This document shows positions 5,127-11,237 of a stretch of 12,742 bases of DNA, piece by piece. The stretch comes from an uncultured Clostridia bacterium (GTDB lineage: Bacteria > Bacillota > Clostridia > Oscillospirales > Ruminococcaceae). Made by a program: the position numbers and the translations under genes. The stretch's first letter is position 1. Each line of letters opens with the position of its first letter. Below the pieces are notes generated by a model. It made no database searches. It had not been told where the DNA came from and saw nothing but the letters and a program-made list of their open reading frames with translations. The stretch is taken from positions 1-12,742 of the forward strand of contig CANCXY010000078.1 in the NCBI GenBank assembly GCA_947381875.1. Direction: 5' to 3'.

Positions 5127-6467
5127 ATGCAAAAAGATATGACACAAGGATCGGTGACAAGCGGGATGCTGCGCTTTGCCGCGCCTATGATCGCGGGGGA
5201 CCTATTGCAGCAGTGCTACAATATCGCCGATACGCTGATTGTGGGGCGCGTGCTGGGCAGGAACGCGCTGGCGGCGGTGGGGTCGTCCTTTACGCTGATG
5301 ACCTTCCTTACGTCTATCCTGTTGGGGCTGTGTATGGGCAGCGGGGCGGTGTTCTCCATGCGCTTCGGGCAAAAGGATGAGGCGGCGCTGCGCGAGGACG
5401 TACACGCCTCTTTTGCGCTTATTGCGGCGCTGACGCTCCTGCTGAACGGCGCGGCGTTCGCGTGCCTGGACGGCATGAAGTGGTTTTTGCGCGTGCCGGA
5501 GGAAGTGTGGGGGGATATGCGGGCGTATCTCACGGTCATCTTCTGCGGCATCAGCGCGACATTCCTGTATAACTTTTTCGCCTCATTTTTGCGTGCGGTG
5601 GGCAATTCCGTAATGCCGCTGGTGTTTCTTGCCGTTTCCGCCGTCCTCAATATCGCGCTGGATTTGTGGTTCGTGTTGGGATTGGGGCGCGGGGTGGCGG
5701 GCGCGGCGGAGGCGACGGTGATCGCGCAGTTTGTCTCCGGGGTCGGGTTAGGGATATATGCGCTGCTCGCCTGCCCGGTACTGCGCGGCCCCTTCCGCGT
5801 GCGGCGCGCCCGCGTGGGGGAGATTGCGGGAACCTCGCTGCTCACCTGTGTACAGCAATCGGTGATGAACCTGGGTATTTTGATGGTACAGGGGCTTGTG
5901 AACAGTTTCGGCCCCGTCGTGATGGCGGCGTTCGCGGCGGCTGTAAAGATCGACGCTTTTGCCTACTGTCCGGTACAGGATTTCGGCAACGCGTTTTCTA
6001 CATTTGTCGCGCAGAATTACGGCGCGCGGAAGGAAGCGCGCATCCGTGCCGGGATGAAGGGCGCACTGATCGCCTCGGCGGTGTTCAGCGCGGCCGTCTC
6101 CCTGCTTGTGTGTATTTTCGCCGGGCCGCTTATGCGTCTGTTTGTGGACGCAAAGGAAACGCAGACGATCGCGGAGGGGGTGCGCTACCTGCGCATCGAG
6201 GGCGCATTTTACTGCGGTATTGGCTGCCTGTTTTTGCTGTACGGGCTGTACCGGGCGATTGGGAGGCCAGGCGTCTCGGTGGTACTTACGGCGGTTTCGC
6301 TGGGTACACGCGTCGTGCTGGCCTATCTATTGGCGGCCATTCCCGCCGTCGGCGTAGTGGGCATCTGGTGGTCGGTGCCTATTGGGTGGGCGCTGGCGGA
6401 CGCGGTTGGGCTGGCCTATTATGGGAAACTGAAACGGGCGGGAAAATTGCTGCCTGTCGAATCATAA
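5127..6467 (+). CDS. MATE family multidrug/cation efflux transporter
   Basis: This 446-residue polytopic protein has about 12 hydrophobic helices in two homologous halves, the normal MATE size. It begins MQKDMTQGSVTSGMLRFAAP and continues QQCYNIADTLIVGR, the usual N-terminal signature of Clostridia MATE pumps. Further hallmarks are FLRAVGNSVMPL (Arg at about 156), NIALDLWFV (Asn at about 175) and GVAGAAEATVIAQ; the second half contains AAVKIDAFAY and RAIGRPGVSVV. MATE pumps expel drugs or other organic cations in exchange for Na+ or H+; the substrate cannot be read from sequence. The ATG at 5127 is preferred over one at 5097 because GGGGGAGGAG lies 7 nt upstream and homologues start this way. 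It stands between the small-membrane-protein operon and the dcw promoter, and no promoter of its own is clear. Confidence 0.95.
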   Translation: MQKDMTQGSVTSGMLRFAAPMIAGDLLQQCYNIADTLIVGRVLGRNALAAVGSSFTLMTFLTSILLGLCMGSGAVFSMRFGQKDEAALREDVHASFALIAALTLLLNGAAFACLDGMKWFLRVPEEVWGDMRAYLTVIFCGISATFLYNFFASFLRAVGNSVMPLVFLAVSAVLNIALDLWFVLGLGRGVAGAAEATVIAQFVSGVGLGIYALLACPVLRGPFRVRRARVGEIAGTSLLTCVQQSVMNLGILMVQGLVNSFGPVVMAAFAAAVKIDAFAYCPVQDFGNAFSTFVAQNYGARKEARIRAGMKGALIASAVFSAAVSLLVCIFAGPLMRLFVDAKETQTIAEGVRYLRIEGAFYCGIGCLFLLYGLYRAIGRPGVSVVLTAVSLGTRVVLAYLLAAIPAVGVVGIWWSVPIGWALADAVGLAYYGKLKRAGKLLPVES

Positions 6468-6501
6468 GGAAAAAATGCGAAAAGTTTCACAGGGAAAGGG
6501 G

Positions 6502-6530
6502 TTGATTTTTAGCGTCGTTCTCTTTATAAT
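6502..6530 (+). promoter_or_regulatory. Main promoter of the dcw cluster (PmraZ)
   Basis: -35 TTGATT (6502-6507), 17-bp spacer, perfect -10 TATAAT (6525-6530). It lies about 63 nt before the mraZ ATG. The predicted start near 6537 puts the MraZ boxes just downstream, in the early transcribed region. Confidence 0.88.
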
Positions 6531-6542
6531 AAAAGGAAAGCG

Positions 6543-6567
6543 TGGGAAAAAGTGGTGGAAAGTGGGG
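6543..6567 (+). promoter_or_regulatory. MraZ-type direct-repeat boxes
   Basis: Three pentamers recur at exact 10-bp period with 5-nt spacers: TGGGA (6543-6547), TGGTG (6553-6557) and TGGGG (6563-6567). In E. coli MraZ binds TGGGN repeats with 5-nt spacers upstream of mraZ; two of these three boxes match TGGGN exactly. The spacing and the position between promoter and mraZ strongly suggest autoregulation. Confidence 0.8.
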
Positions 6568-6592
6568 CGCGCGGCAAGGGGTGAGGCTGGAC

Positions 6593-7012
6593 ATGCTGAT
6601 CGGCGAGTACAGCTATACCATTGACGAAAAAGGCAGGCTCGGTTTTCCATCCAAATTCCGGGAGGCGCTGGGCGAACCGTTCCTTGTGACGCGCTGGCTG
6701 GATGACTGCCTTGTCGCGTTCGCGCAGGCGGAATGGGAGCGCATCTGGGCGCTTTTATCGGAAAAGAGTATGGTGAAGTCGCGCGATATACAGCGTTTCC
6801 TCTACGCGGGCGCGATGGAGGCGCAGCCGGACAAGCAGGGGCGCATCCTGCTGACAGCCGCCCTGCGCCGCCACGCGCACCTGGAAAAAGAGGTGACGGT
6901 CATCGGCGTGGGCGGGCACGCGGAGATCTGGAGCGCGCCGGCATGGCAGAGAAAGAGCGAGAGCCTGCGCGCCGGGCCAATCGCCGCCGCAATGGAGGAA
7001 CTGGAATTTTGA
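6593..7012 (+). CDS. mraZ: Transcriptional regulator MraZ
   Basis: MraZ is the first gene of most dcw clusters. It is a DNA-binding protein built from two SpoVT-AbrB-like domains that assembles into rings and regulates its own operon. With the start chosen here it has 139 residues, close to the usual 140-150. Both domain cores are visible: DEKGRLGFPSKFRE (about 11-24) and QPDKQGRILL (about 78-87). The ATG at 6593 (MLIGEYSYTIDEKGR) matches family N-termini and has AAGGGGTGAGG at 6576-6586. An in-frame ATG or GTG-type start upstream would run through the MraZ boxes and is rejected. The stop codon overlaps the TTG start of rsmH. Regulation by the adjacent box array is likely. Confidence 0.95.
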   Translation: MLIGEYSYTIDEKGRLGFPSKFREALGEPFLVTRWLDDCLVAFAQAEWERIWALLSEKSMVKSRDIQRFLYAGAMEAQPDKQGRILLTAALRRHAHLEKEVTVIGVGGHAEIWSAPAWQRKSESLRAGPIAAAMEELEF

Positions 7013-7947
7013 GCCAGGAATTCGCACATATCCCCGTGCTTTTGCAGGAATGCCTTGAGGGCCTCGCTGTCCGCCCCGGCGGCGTCTATTTAGACGGTAC
7101 GGCAGGCGGCGCGGGGCATGCGCGCGAAATCGCCAGCCGCCTTGCAGGCGGAAGGTTAGTCGCGCTGGATCAGGACCCGGACGCAGTGGCCGCCGCGCAG
7201 CAGAGGCTCGCGGGGCTGCCGGCCACCGTGGTACGGGAGAATTTCCGCTATGCGGACAGGGTATTGCAAACCCTGGGCATCGCGGGGCTGGACGGGGTGC
7301 TGCTCGACCTCGGCGTCTCGTCCCATCAGTTAGACGACGGCGCGCGCGGCTTTTCCTACCGGGAGGACGCGCCGCTCGATATGCGCATGAGCCAGAGCGG
7401 CCCCACCGCCGCACAGCTTGTGAACACCGAGAGCCGCGAGGAGCTTTCCCGTATCCTGCGGGAATACGGGGAGGAGCCGTATGCGTGGCAGATCGCGGGG
7501 AAGATCGTCCGCGCGCGGCAGATACAGCCTATTGAGCGCACGGGGCAGCTTGCGCAGATCATCGCGTCCAGCCTGCCCCCGGCACAGCGGCGCAAGGAGA
7601 AAAACCCCGCGCGGCGCGCTTTCCAGGCCCTGCGCATCGCGGTGAACGGCGAACTGGACGCGCTGGACGAGGGCCTCGACGTGCTTTTCAACGCGCTGAA
7701 TCCCGGCGGGCGGATGTGCGTTATCACCTTCCATTCGCTGGAGGACAGGCTGGTAAAGCAGCGGTTCCGGGCGTGGACGACAGGCTGCACCTGCCCGCCG
7801 GAACTGCCCGTGTGCGTGTGCGGCAAAACCCCGCGCGCAAAGCTCATCTGTAAAAAGCCCATCGAACCCGGCGAGGCCGAACGGGCCGAGAACCGGCGCG
7901 CCCGCAGCGCGAAGCTGCGGATCCTTGAAAAAATACAGGGCGGCTGA
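7009..7947 (+). CDS. rsmH: 16S rRNA (cytosine(1402)-N(4))-methyltransferase RsmH
   Basis: RsmH (formerly MraW) uses S-adenosylmethionine to methylate N4 of C1402 in the decoding centre of 16S rRNA. The predicted protein has 312 residues, as expected. Visible features are the N-terminal HIPVLLQECLEGL, the AdoMet loop YLDGTAGGAGHA (27-38), LDQDPDA with the ribose-binding acidic residue at about 54, DGVLLDLGVSSHQLD, and ITFHSLEDRLVKQRF (about 239-253). The start is TTG at 7009, preceded by GGAGGA (6994-6999) with 9-nt spacing. It overlaps the mraZ stop by 4 nt, so the two are translationally coupled. An ATG-initiated longer frame from 6733 runs through mraZ and is rejected. ftsL follows after 28 nt. 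Confidence 0.95.
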   Translation: MSQEFAHIPVLLQECLEGLAVRPGGVYLDGTAGGAGHAREIASRLAGGRLVALDQDPDAVAAAQQRLAGLPATVVRENFRYADRVLQTLGIAGLDGVLLDLGVSSHQLDDGARGFSYREDAPLDMRMSQSGPTAAQLVNTESREELSRILREYGEEPYAWQIAGKIVRARQIQPIERTGQLAQIIASSLPPAQRRKEKNPARRAFQALRIAVNGELDALDEGLDVLFNALNPGGRMCVITFHSLEDRLVKQRFRAWTTGCTCPPELPVCVCGKTPRAKLICKKPIEPGEAERAENRRARSAKLRILEKIQGG

Positions 7948-7975
7948 ACCCGCCCGGAAAAGAGAACGTACAACC

Positions 7976-8413
7976 ATGCAGGAAAACACAGCTTATGACC
8001 TGAGTTTGTTTGAGGAACATACCCCGGAAAAGCCCCACCTGCGCGTAACACCCAAAACGAAAGGCGTCCGTTTACGGCGGGGGCTGGCGTGGATGAAAAC
8101 CGTCAGCGCGGCGGCTGTTGTGCTGGCGCTTGTCGTCAGTGTGCTTTGCGCGCATGTACAGTCCACGGAGCTTTCCAACCAACTGCATAACCAGGAAAAG
8201 CTGTTGGAGGAGCTGCAAAGCGAATATACCTTCCTCTCGACCGACCTGGAGATGAAAACAAACCTCACGGCGGTGCAGGCATACGCTTCCAATGTCCTGC
8301 GCATGGTAAAGATGGATCGTTCGCAGGTGACATATGTGACCGATGGCGAGGAAAACCGCGTGGAACGCCCAGGGAAGGGGAACGACGAGGAGAAGGATAA
8401 TTCCACCGATTGA
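7976..8413 (+). CDS. ftsL: Cell division protein FtsL
   Basis: This bitopic membrane protein belongs to the divisome. In other bacteria FtsL pairs with DivIC/FtsB and activates the FtsW/septal PBP pair. The protein has 145 residues: a basic cytoplasmic N-terminus, one membrane helix (about 42-60, TVSAAAVVLALVVSVLC), then an extracellular leucine-rich coiled coil (about 62-105, ELSNQLHNQEKLLEELQSEY). The tail ends in an acidic, low-complexity segment. FtsL is poorly conserved in sequence, so the call rests on topology and on position between rsmH and the septal PBP. The ATG at 7976 has only a weak ribosome site (GGAAAAGAGA, 7956-7965). A TTG at 7925 inside rsmH would add 17 residues and is the alternative. 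Confidence 0.88.
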   Translation: MQENTAYDLSLFEEHTPEKPHLRVTPKTKGVRLRRGLAWMKTVSAAAVVLALVVSVLCAHVQSTELSNQLHNQEKLLEELQSEYTFLSTDLEMKTNLTAVQAYASNVLRMVKMDRSQVTYVTDGEENRVERPGKGNDEEKDNSTD

Positions 8414-8620
8414 ATCATACATATTTATCACCGCGTTTTTCTCCGCAGGAACGCCCCAAGGGGAAAAGCCGGTGATAATTCTTTATCAGGGCGCGCCCCG
8501 GCGCTCCGCAAATACAGCTTTTCCGTTCCCCGTGCAAAACGGGAAACAGGAAGCCGCACGGCGGACGCTTTGCGGAGCGGCGGAAGGAAGGGGAGGCCCT
8601 GAAAGCGCGAGGGAAACAGT
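8414..8620 (+). other. Structured 207-nt gap between ftsL and the PBP gene
   Basis: This stretch has no supported gene. It contains two long inverted repeats. The first is TTATCACCG (8425-8433) with CGGTGATAA (8470-8478). The second is a perfect 11-bp pair, CGCTCCGCAAA (8502-8512) with TTTGCGGAGCG (8569-8579). The second encloses GTTCCCCGT (8525-8533) with ACGGGAAAC (8539-8547), which has one mismatch. Between the two lies the palindrome GGGCGCGCCC (8489-8498). No T run and no known riboswitch core is seen. It would be transcribed in the dcw message. It could be a structured leader for the PBP or a repeat insertion. Confidence 0.65.
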
Positions 8621-10954
8621 ATGGAAAAAAAGCCGGAACAGAAAACGAACCCCGCCAACACGCCCCGCAGCGCGGTGACGCGCAGTATGCGCATCCGTTG
8701 CGCCGTGGTGGCTGGGCTGTTTATCCTGGTGGGGTTTGGCGCGGTGATCTATAACCTGTACCAGCTTCAGATCGTCCAGCATGTGGAGCTTGCCACGCGC
8801 GCGGAAAACCAGCAGCTTTCGGATGAGGTCATCACGCCCAACCGGGGCGTTTTGTACGACGCCGATATGAAGGTACTTGCCCGCAGCAACCGCGTGTGGA
8901 CGGTGGTCGCCTCGCCGCGCGATATGAATAAGGCGGGGACGAAGATCAAGATGGTGGCGGAAAAGTTAGCGGAAATTTTGGAGTTGGACGCCGCGGATAT
9001 CTTAGAGAAGCTGCAAAAGAGCGAGAGCACCTATCAGCGCATCAAACGGCAGATCGAAAAGCCGGTGGCGGACGCCATCCGGGAATGGATGGCCGCTTAT
9101 AACGCCACTGAGGACGGCAAAAAGACGCCTGTCGCGGGCATCAGCTTAGTGCAGGACGCGAAACGGTACTATCCATATCAGACTATGGCCTCGACAATCA
9201 TCGGCTTTGTGAACGCGGACGGCGACGGCGTATTGGGGCTGGAGCATTATTATAACGATGTATTGAAGGGCACGCCGGGGCGCGTGGTCGGCATGAAAAA
9301 CGCGTGGGGCTATGAGCTGCCGAACGGCTCCTATGAGGCATCGTATGAACCGGAGGACGGACACGGCCTTGTGCTGACGCTGAAAGCGAGTATTCAAAGC
9401 TCCCTTGAAAAATATTTGCAGAATGCCGTGGACGAATACCATGTGGAAAACCGTGCGGTGGGTATCGTGATGGACGTGAACACGGGCGCGATCTACGGGA
9501 TGGCGACCATGCCGGACTACAATTTGCAGGACCCCTACACGATTGCCAACGAGGCGCTGGCCCAGCAGATTGCCGCAATCGTGGATGAGAAGGAGCGCGC
9601 CGACGCGCGTTATACGGCACAATGGGCGCAGTGGCGCAACAAAGCGGTGTCGGACCTGTACTATCCCGGTTCTGTATTCAAAACAGTAACGGCCTCGGCG
9701 GCGCTTGATTCCGGCGCGGCCAACCTGAACACGACGTATACTTGCCGGGGCGTGATCGACGTATCGGGCATTCCGTTCCACTGCGCGCACACCGAGGGGC
9801 AGGGGACTTTGGATTTCTTCGGCGGGCTGGACGGCTCGTGCAACCCGTACTATGTGACGCTGGGTCAGATGATGGGCGCGCGCACATTCTGTGACTATAT
9901 GCAGGCATTCGGCTTCTATGAAAAGACCGGCATCGACATGGACGACGAAGCCTCGACACAATATGTTTCCTATGACCGCATGGGGCCTGTGGAGCTGGCC
10001 TCCTCCGCATTCGGGCAGACGACCTCCACCACGCCGCTGCAAATGCTTGTAGCCGCCAGCGCCGCCATTAACGGGGGATACTTAGTGCAGCCACATATCG
10101 TACAGCAGATTTTAGACGCGGACGGCAACTTAGTGGAAAATATTGAACCTGCCCCGAAGCGTCAGGTGATTTCCTCGGAGACGAGCGATATGATGCGTGA
10201 AATGCTGGTAAAGAGCGTCAACCTAGTGGATGAAAACGGCAAAAAAATTGGCGGAAACAAGACGGGCGCGGTGGCCGGCTACAACGCGGGCGGCAAGTCC
10301 GGCACGAGCCAGCGCAAGCAGGGGCTTACTACCGAGGATGCGGGCCAGACGTACTATTCTTCCTACTGGGGGTTTGCCCCCGGCGACGACCCGCAGATCG
10401 CGGTGATCGTGATGCTGGATACGCCGCAGGATGAAAATAGGACGTATTACGGCGGCCGCCTGGCGGCGCCAGCCGTGAAAAACATCCTCGACGAGGCGTT
10501 ACAGGCATTGGGCGTACCCAAGCAGTACACAGAAGAAGAACTGGCAAAGGTAGAGACAGTCGTACCCAATGTGGTGGGCGAGACGATCAATGTGGCGGCG
10601 GGCAAGCTGCGCGATGCGGGCTTCAATGTGGATATAAGCCGCGCCACGGGCGAAAGCGTATTGTACCAGTACCCGGTCGCAGGGGAATCGATCCCGCGCC
10701 AGTCGACGATCATCCTGTATTCGGAGGAGCGGCCCGAAGGCGGCGACCTTGTCACTGTCCCGGCGCTCATCGACCTGGGCTATGATTCTGTCTGCGCCAC
10801 GCTGAAGGGGCTGGGCCTGAACATCCGCGAGGCGGGCGTGACGGGCGGCGGCAAGTATATCCGGGCGACGGATCAGAATGTGCCCGCCGCCACACAGGTG
10901 GAACGCGGCACCGTGATAGAAGTAACATTCCATGATACGTCCATCTTAGATTAG
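8621..10954 (+). CDS. pbpB: Class B penicillin-binding protein (PBP2B/FtsI type) with two PASTA domains
   Basis: This septal peptidoglycan transpeptidase cross-links stem peptides outside the membrane and is the target of beta-lactams. It has 777 residues, within the range of Firmicutes PBP2B/PBP2x. In order it has a cytoplasmic tail, one membrane helix (about 27-46), the class B dimerisation/pedestal domain (TPNRGVLYDADMKVLARS onwards), and the transpeptidase domain. The catalytic motifs are S351-V-F-K354, S406-C-N408 and K559-S-G-T562, all intact. Two C-terminal PASTA domains follow (about 647-703, starting VVPNVVG, and 711-773, starting VTVPALIDLG). Two PASTA units favour the division PBP over SpoVD, which normally has one. 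GAGGG (8609-8613) lies 7 nt before the ATG. It follows ftsL across a structured gap and is followed directly by murE, so no separate spoVD is present here. Confidence 0.94.
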   Translation: MEKKPEQKTNPANTPRSAVTRSMRIRCAVVAGLFILVGFGAVIYNLYQLQIVQHVELATRAENQQLSDEVITPNRGVLYDADMKVLARSNRVWTVVASPRDMNKAGTKIKMVAEKLAEILELDAADILEKLQKSESTYQRIKRQIEKPVADAIREWMAAYNATEDGKKTPVAGISLVQDAKRYYPYQTMASTIIGFVNADGDGVLGLEHYYNDVLKGTPGRVVGMKNAWGYELPNGSYEASYEPEDGHGLVLTLKASIQSSLEKYLQNAVDEYHVENRAVGIVMDVNTGAIYGMATMPDYNLQDPYTIANEALAQQIAAIVDEKERADARYTAQWAQWRNKAVSDLYYPGSVFKTVTASAALDSGAANLNTTYTCRGVIDVSGIPFHCAHTEGQGTLDFFGGLDGSCNPYYVTLGQMMGARTFCDYMQAFGFYEKTGIDMDDEASTQYVSYDRMGPVELASSAFGQTTSTTPLQMLVAASAAINGGYLVQPHIVQQILDADGNLVENIEPAPKRQVISSETSDMMREMLVKSVNLVDENGKKIGGNKTGAVAGYNAGGKSGTSQRKQGLTTEDAGQTYYSSYWGFAPGDDPQIAVIVMLDTPQDENRTYYGGRLAAPAVKNILDEALQALGVPKQYTEEELAKVETVVPNVVGETINVAAGKLRDAGFNVDISRATGESVLYQYPVAGESIPRQSTIILYSEERPEGGDLVTVPALIDLGYDSVCATLKGLGLNIREAGVTGGGKYIRATDQNVPAATQVERGTVIEVTFHDTSILD

Positions 10955-10976
10955 AACCCCGGAAACGGGCATACAA
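10954..10976 (+). repeat. 23-nt direct repeat, unit A (with CCCG-GAAA-CGGG mini-hairpin)
   Basis: The core CCCGGAAACGGGCATACAA (10958-10976) is repeated exactly at 11041-11059; over 23 nt the match is 22/23. The core can fold as a 4-bp stem CCCG/CGGG closed by GAAA, a GNRA-type tetraloop. The repeat begins at the last base of the PBP stop codon. Confidence 0.85.
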
Positions 10977-10997
10977 TCTAACATGGAGATATATGCT

Positions 10998-11033
10998 TTT
11001 CCTATTTCCCCGCCGCTGGCGGTGGATAGGAAA
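10998..11033. repeat. TTTCCCCGCC hairpin, copy 4 (between the direct repeats)
   Basis: The outer stem TTTCCTAT (10998-11005) pairs with ATAGGAAA (11026-11033). The inner stem CCGCC (11010-11014) pairs with GGCGG (11018-11022), with a small internal loop between them. The decamer TTTCCCCGCC (11005-11014) is identical to copies 1 and 2. Confidence 0.7.
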
Positions 11034-11036
11034 TGA

Positions 11037-11059
11037 GAATCCCGGAAACGGGCATACAA
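11037..11059 (+). repeat. 23-nt direct repeat, unit B
   Basis: Second copy of the repeat described at 10954-10976, 83 nt downstream, differing at one position (T for C at 11040). Together the two units bracket hairpin copy 4. Confidence 0.85.
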
Positions 11060-11069
11060 AATATGGGGT

Positions 11070-11092
11070 GCGCAGCAATGAAATTGCTGCGC
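11070..11092. repeat. Perfect 10-bp hairpin upstream of the array
   Basis: GCGCAGCAAT (11070-11079) pairs with ATTGCTGCGC (11083-11092) around a GAA loop. The arms share no sequence with the other hairpins. It sits 11 nt before the tandem array and may be its first member. Confidence 0.8.
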
Positions 11093-11097
11093 GTGAT

Positions 11098-11219
11098 GGG
11101 ATTCCAAAGGGGGCTTGCCCCCTTTGGCGGAGTCCAGAGGCGGAGCCTCTGGCAGGTCCGGGCAGCGCCCGGCGGAGTCCAGAGGCAGAGCCTCTGGGCA
11201 GGTTTGGGCGGCAGCCCAA
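11098..11219 (+). repeat. Tandem array of five GC hairpins upstream of murE
   Basis: Five stem-loops follow one another. H1 is 11104-11127 (11-bp stem, arm CCAAAGGGGGC). H2 is 11134-11152 (8 bp, CCAGAGGC). H3 is 11158-11172 (6 bp, CCGGGC). H4 is 11179-11197 (8 bp, CCAGAGGC). H5 is 11204-11219 (6 bp, TTGGGC). All stems are perfect. The linkers alternate: cGGAGT (11128-11133), cAGGT (11153-11157), cGGAGT (11173-11178), gcAGGT (11198-11203). H1 is preceded by GGATT. Loops are 2-4 nt. There is no T run. The array ends just before the murE ribosome site. The protein-like reading frame across it is an artefact of the repeats. Confidence 0.88.
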
Positions 11220-11237
11220 CAGGGGAGGCGATAGGGA

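Noticed and set aside
8414..8620. Known riboswitch or T-box upstream of the PBP gene
   Set aside because: No T-box sequence, no recognisable riboswitch core and no terminator/antiterminator pair with a T run could be found.
8343..8678. Plus-strand frame bridging ftsL and the PBP gene
   Set aside because: It overlaps both genes out of frame, has low-complexity composition and lies over strong inverted repeats.
11098..11219. CRISPR array
   Set aside because: The repeated units are variable hairpins joined by 5-6 nt linkers; there are no identical repeats separated by unique spacers of about 30 nt and no cas genes.
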